This document shows, piece after piece, positions 16,554 through 17,703 of a stretch of 17,703 nucleotides of DNA. Each line of letters opens with the position of its first letter. Positions within the stretch are counted from its first letter, which is position 1. The stretch spans positions 1 to 17,703 of the forward strand of contig VHBV01000006.1 of assembly GCA_016882165.1 (NCBI GenBank), given 5' to 3'. The stretch comes from Candidatus Pelagibacterales bacterium (GTDB taxonomy: Bacteria; Pseudomonadota; Alphaproteobacteria; Rickettsiales; UBA1997). The position numbers were made by a program, and so were the translations under genes. The notes beneath the pieces were generated by a model, which was not told the origin of the DNA, ran no database searches, and was given only the letters and a program-made list of their open reading frames with translations.

Positions 16554-16691
16554 GAAAAATATTATTGATATTAGTAAAAAGAACTAGCTTTTTTATTATT
16601 GAATAAGTTTTGTTTAATTGCCTTCTAAAAGACCATCATTTTCTATTGCAGAATTTGTTTATAATTTATTTTTTAATCAGTTGTAAATATT

Positions 16692-16859
16692 TTAGCGTTC
16701 AGTTTTTACATTATCTTTATTTTTGTTTGATAATTCTTTTAAATCTGAGTTTGCTTTATCATCTTTTTCCAAAACATTATCTTTCAGTTTTTCAATAATT
16801 TTATCAACTTTTCCCTGATTTTCTGCGCTTAATTTATTTATAATATTATTACTTGCCAT
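16692..16859 (-). CDS. Possible small charged protein, 55 residues
   Basis: An ATG-started frame (16859 down to TAA 16694-16692) encodes a Lys/Asp/Asn-rich product beginning MASNNIINKLSAENQGKVDK, followed by KIIEKLKDNVLEKDDK and a second charged stretch, ending in KTER. The pattern suggests an amphipathic helix or coiled coil with no membrane segment. Codon choice resembles neighbouring genes, and the composition looks more protein-like than the opposite-strand reading, which is uniformly hydrophobic. No Shine-Dalgarno or family match is seen. It lies between gyrA, which is on the same strand downstream, and the divergent dapB. It may be real or chance. Confidence 0.4.
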   Translation of the reverse strand: MASNNIINKLSAENQGKVDKIIEKLKDNVLEKDDKANSDLKELSNKNKDNVKTER

Positions 16860-16898
16860 ATTTTAATTAGATTGGAATTATCTATGTTTGTGTCGAAA

Positions 16899-16912
16899 AT
16901 CTCTTAAGAGAT
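16899..16912. promoter_or_regulatory. 14-bp perfect palindrome upstream of dapB
   Basis: ATCTCTTAAGAGAT is a perfect palindrome 38 bases before the dapB start and 39 bases upstream of the small divergent frame. It could be an operator or a short hairpin, or a chance event in AT-rich DNA. No T tract follows and I see no lysine riboswitch here. Confidence 0.25.
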
Positions 16913-16950
16913 GTAATCTTTTGGAACTAATAAATCAAACAATAAGTAAT

Positions 16951-17703
16951 ATGAAAATAGGCGTTACAGGAATTACTGGTAGAATGGGAAGCACAATTGC
17001 AACAATAGTTTTGCAAGATTCTTTGGTAGAGCTTTCTATAGCTTTGGCAAGAAGCAATTCTGATCAAGATGGAGAAGATCTAGGAGAATTCTTAGGTTTT
17101 GAAAAAAGTGGTGCAAAAATAACTACAAATATCGATAACTTTGTTGAAAGTTGTGATGCAATTATTGACTTTTCTTCTCCAGCTCTAAGCCTAGAAATTG
17201 CAAAAAAATGTGCTATTTCTAAAAAAGTTTTGGTTTGTGGAACTACGGGTTTTTCTGAAAATGAAAAACAAGTTTTCTCATCTTACTCTAAAGATACAGT
17301 TATTATTTGGTCTTCAAATATGTCTTTGGGCGTCAATTTGCTGATGAATTTGGTAGAAAAAGTCGCTTCAATTCTACATGATGATTTTGATGTTGAAATT
17401 GTTGAAATGCATCATAAAAACAAAATCGATGCTCCTTCTGGAACAGCCCTTTCTTTGGGGGCAGCTGTTGCAAAGGGTAGAAATGTTGATTTGCAAAAAG
17501 TTGCGAATATGGCTCGTTTTGGCAAAGATGCAAAAAGAATCAAAGGTGAAGTTGGTTTTGCAACATTGAGAGGAGGTGATGTTATAGGAGATCATACGGT
17601 TGTTTTTGCAGGCGAGGGCGAAAGAGTTGAGCTTACTCACAAAGCTTCAAATCGTGATGTTTTCGCTAAAGGTGCAATTCGTGCTGCAATTTGGGGAAGC
17701 GTA
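16951..17703 (+). CDS. dapB: 4-hydroxy-tetrahydrodipicolinate reductase (partial, 3' end cut by the window)
   Basis: DapB reduces 4-hydroxy-tetrahydrodipicolinate with NAD(P)H on the way to meso-diaminopimelate and lysine, feeding peptidoglycan synthesis. The 251 codons in the window are open to the edge; only a short C-terminal piece is missing. The Rossmann motif GITGRMG is at 7-13, DFSSP at 73-77, GTTG at 97-100 and SSNMSLGVN at 121-129. The catalytic EMHHKNK contains H154 and K158 (E. coli H159/K163), followed by DAPSGTA (160-166). LRGGDVIGDHTV and the C-terminal HKASNRDVFAKGA are also family signatures. The ATG at 16951 fits the glycine-rich motif but has no Shine-Dalgarno. With murA it shows that the cell-wall precursor pathway is retained. 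Confidence 0.97.
   Translation, partial: MKIGVTGITGRMGSTIATIVLQDSLVELSIALARSNSDQDGEDLGEFLGFEKSGAKITTNIDNFVESCDAIIDFSSPALSLEIAKKCAISKKVLVCGTTGFSENEKQVFSSYSKDTVIIWSSNMSLGVNLLMNLVEKVASILHDDFDVEIVEMHHKNKIDAPSGTALSLGAAVAKGRNVDLQKVANMARFGKDAKRIKGEVGFATLRGGDVIGDHTVVFAGEGERVELTHKASNRDVFAKGAIRAAIWGSV

Noticed and set aside
16610..16798. Hydrophobic plus-strand frame of 62 codons upstream of dapB
   Set aside because: It is composed almost only of Phe/Leu/Ile/Tyr codons from T-rich DNA and overlaps the better minus-strand candidate.
16860..16950. Lysine riboswitch before dapB
   Set aside because: The gap is only 91 bases and lacks the multi-helix lysine aptamer pattern.

Overview
The window is AT-rich (about one third G+C by eye) and gene-dense. 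It carries few recognisable Shine-Dalgarno sites and at least two TTG starts. The gene set (murA, secA, mnmA, gltA, gatB, gyrA, dapB plus a VirB4 ATPase) and the protein sequences look like an alphaproteobacterium of the order Rickettsiales or a close relative. The VirB4 protein, a prepilin-like protein with a LamG-type tail and a leucine-rich-repeat protein fit an intracellular or host-associated life. murA and dapB imply that peptidoglycan precursors are still made. I cannot name a species.

Layout, left to right. (1) 1-2867, plus strand: the 3' end of murA, then complete secA. (2) 2915-3799, plus: a prepilin-type protein with a lectin/glucanase-like (LamG-like) C-terminal region, interrupted by two compensating frameshifts. 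(3) 4012-5676, minus: a 554-residue protein of tandem 28-residue RI-type leucine-rich repeats, a candidate host-directed effector. (4) 5854-6963, minus: mnmA, divergent from (5) 7047-10904, plus: gltA followed after 6 bases by a virB4-type gene with a TTG start. (6) 10973-13388, minus: a tightly packed set read as DUF2442-like gene (broken), unknown 103-residue protein, MAPEG-family membrane protein, gatB. (7) 13454-13545: a 92-bp near-perfect inverted repeat. (8) 13627-16437, minus: gyrA, with a plausible promoter upstream. (9) 16692-16859, minus: a possible 55-residue charged protein. (10) 16951 to the end, plus: dapB, cut by the window edge.

Most of the window is ordinary housekeeping: protein export (SecA), tRNA modification (MnmA), TCA cycle (GltA), tRNA-dependent amidation (GatB), DNA topology (GyrA) and cell wall or lysine precursors (MurA, DapB). 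The accessory content is the prepilin-LamG gene, the LRR protein, the VirB4 paralogue with an altered Walker B motif, the decayed DUF2442 gene and the long inverted repeat. I see no clear new multi-gene system. The points most worth a second look are the LRR protein, the two broken accessory genes, each carrying a +1/-1 pair of indels, and the gltA-virB4 pairing.
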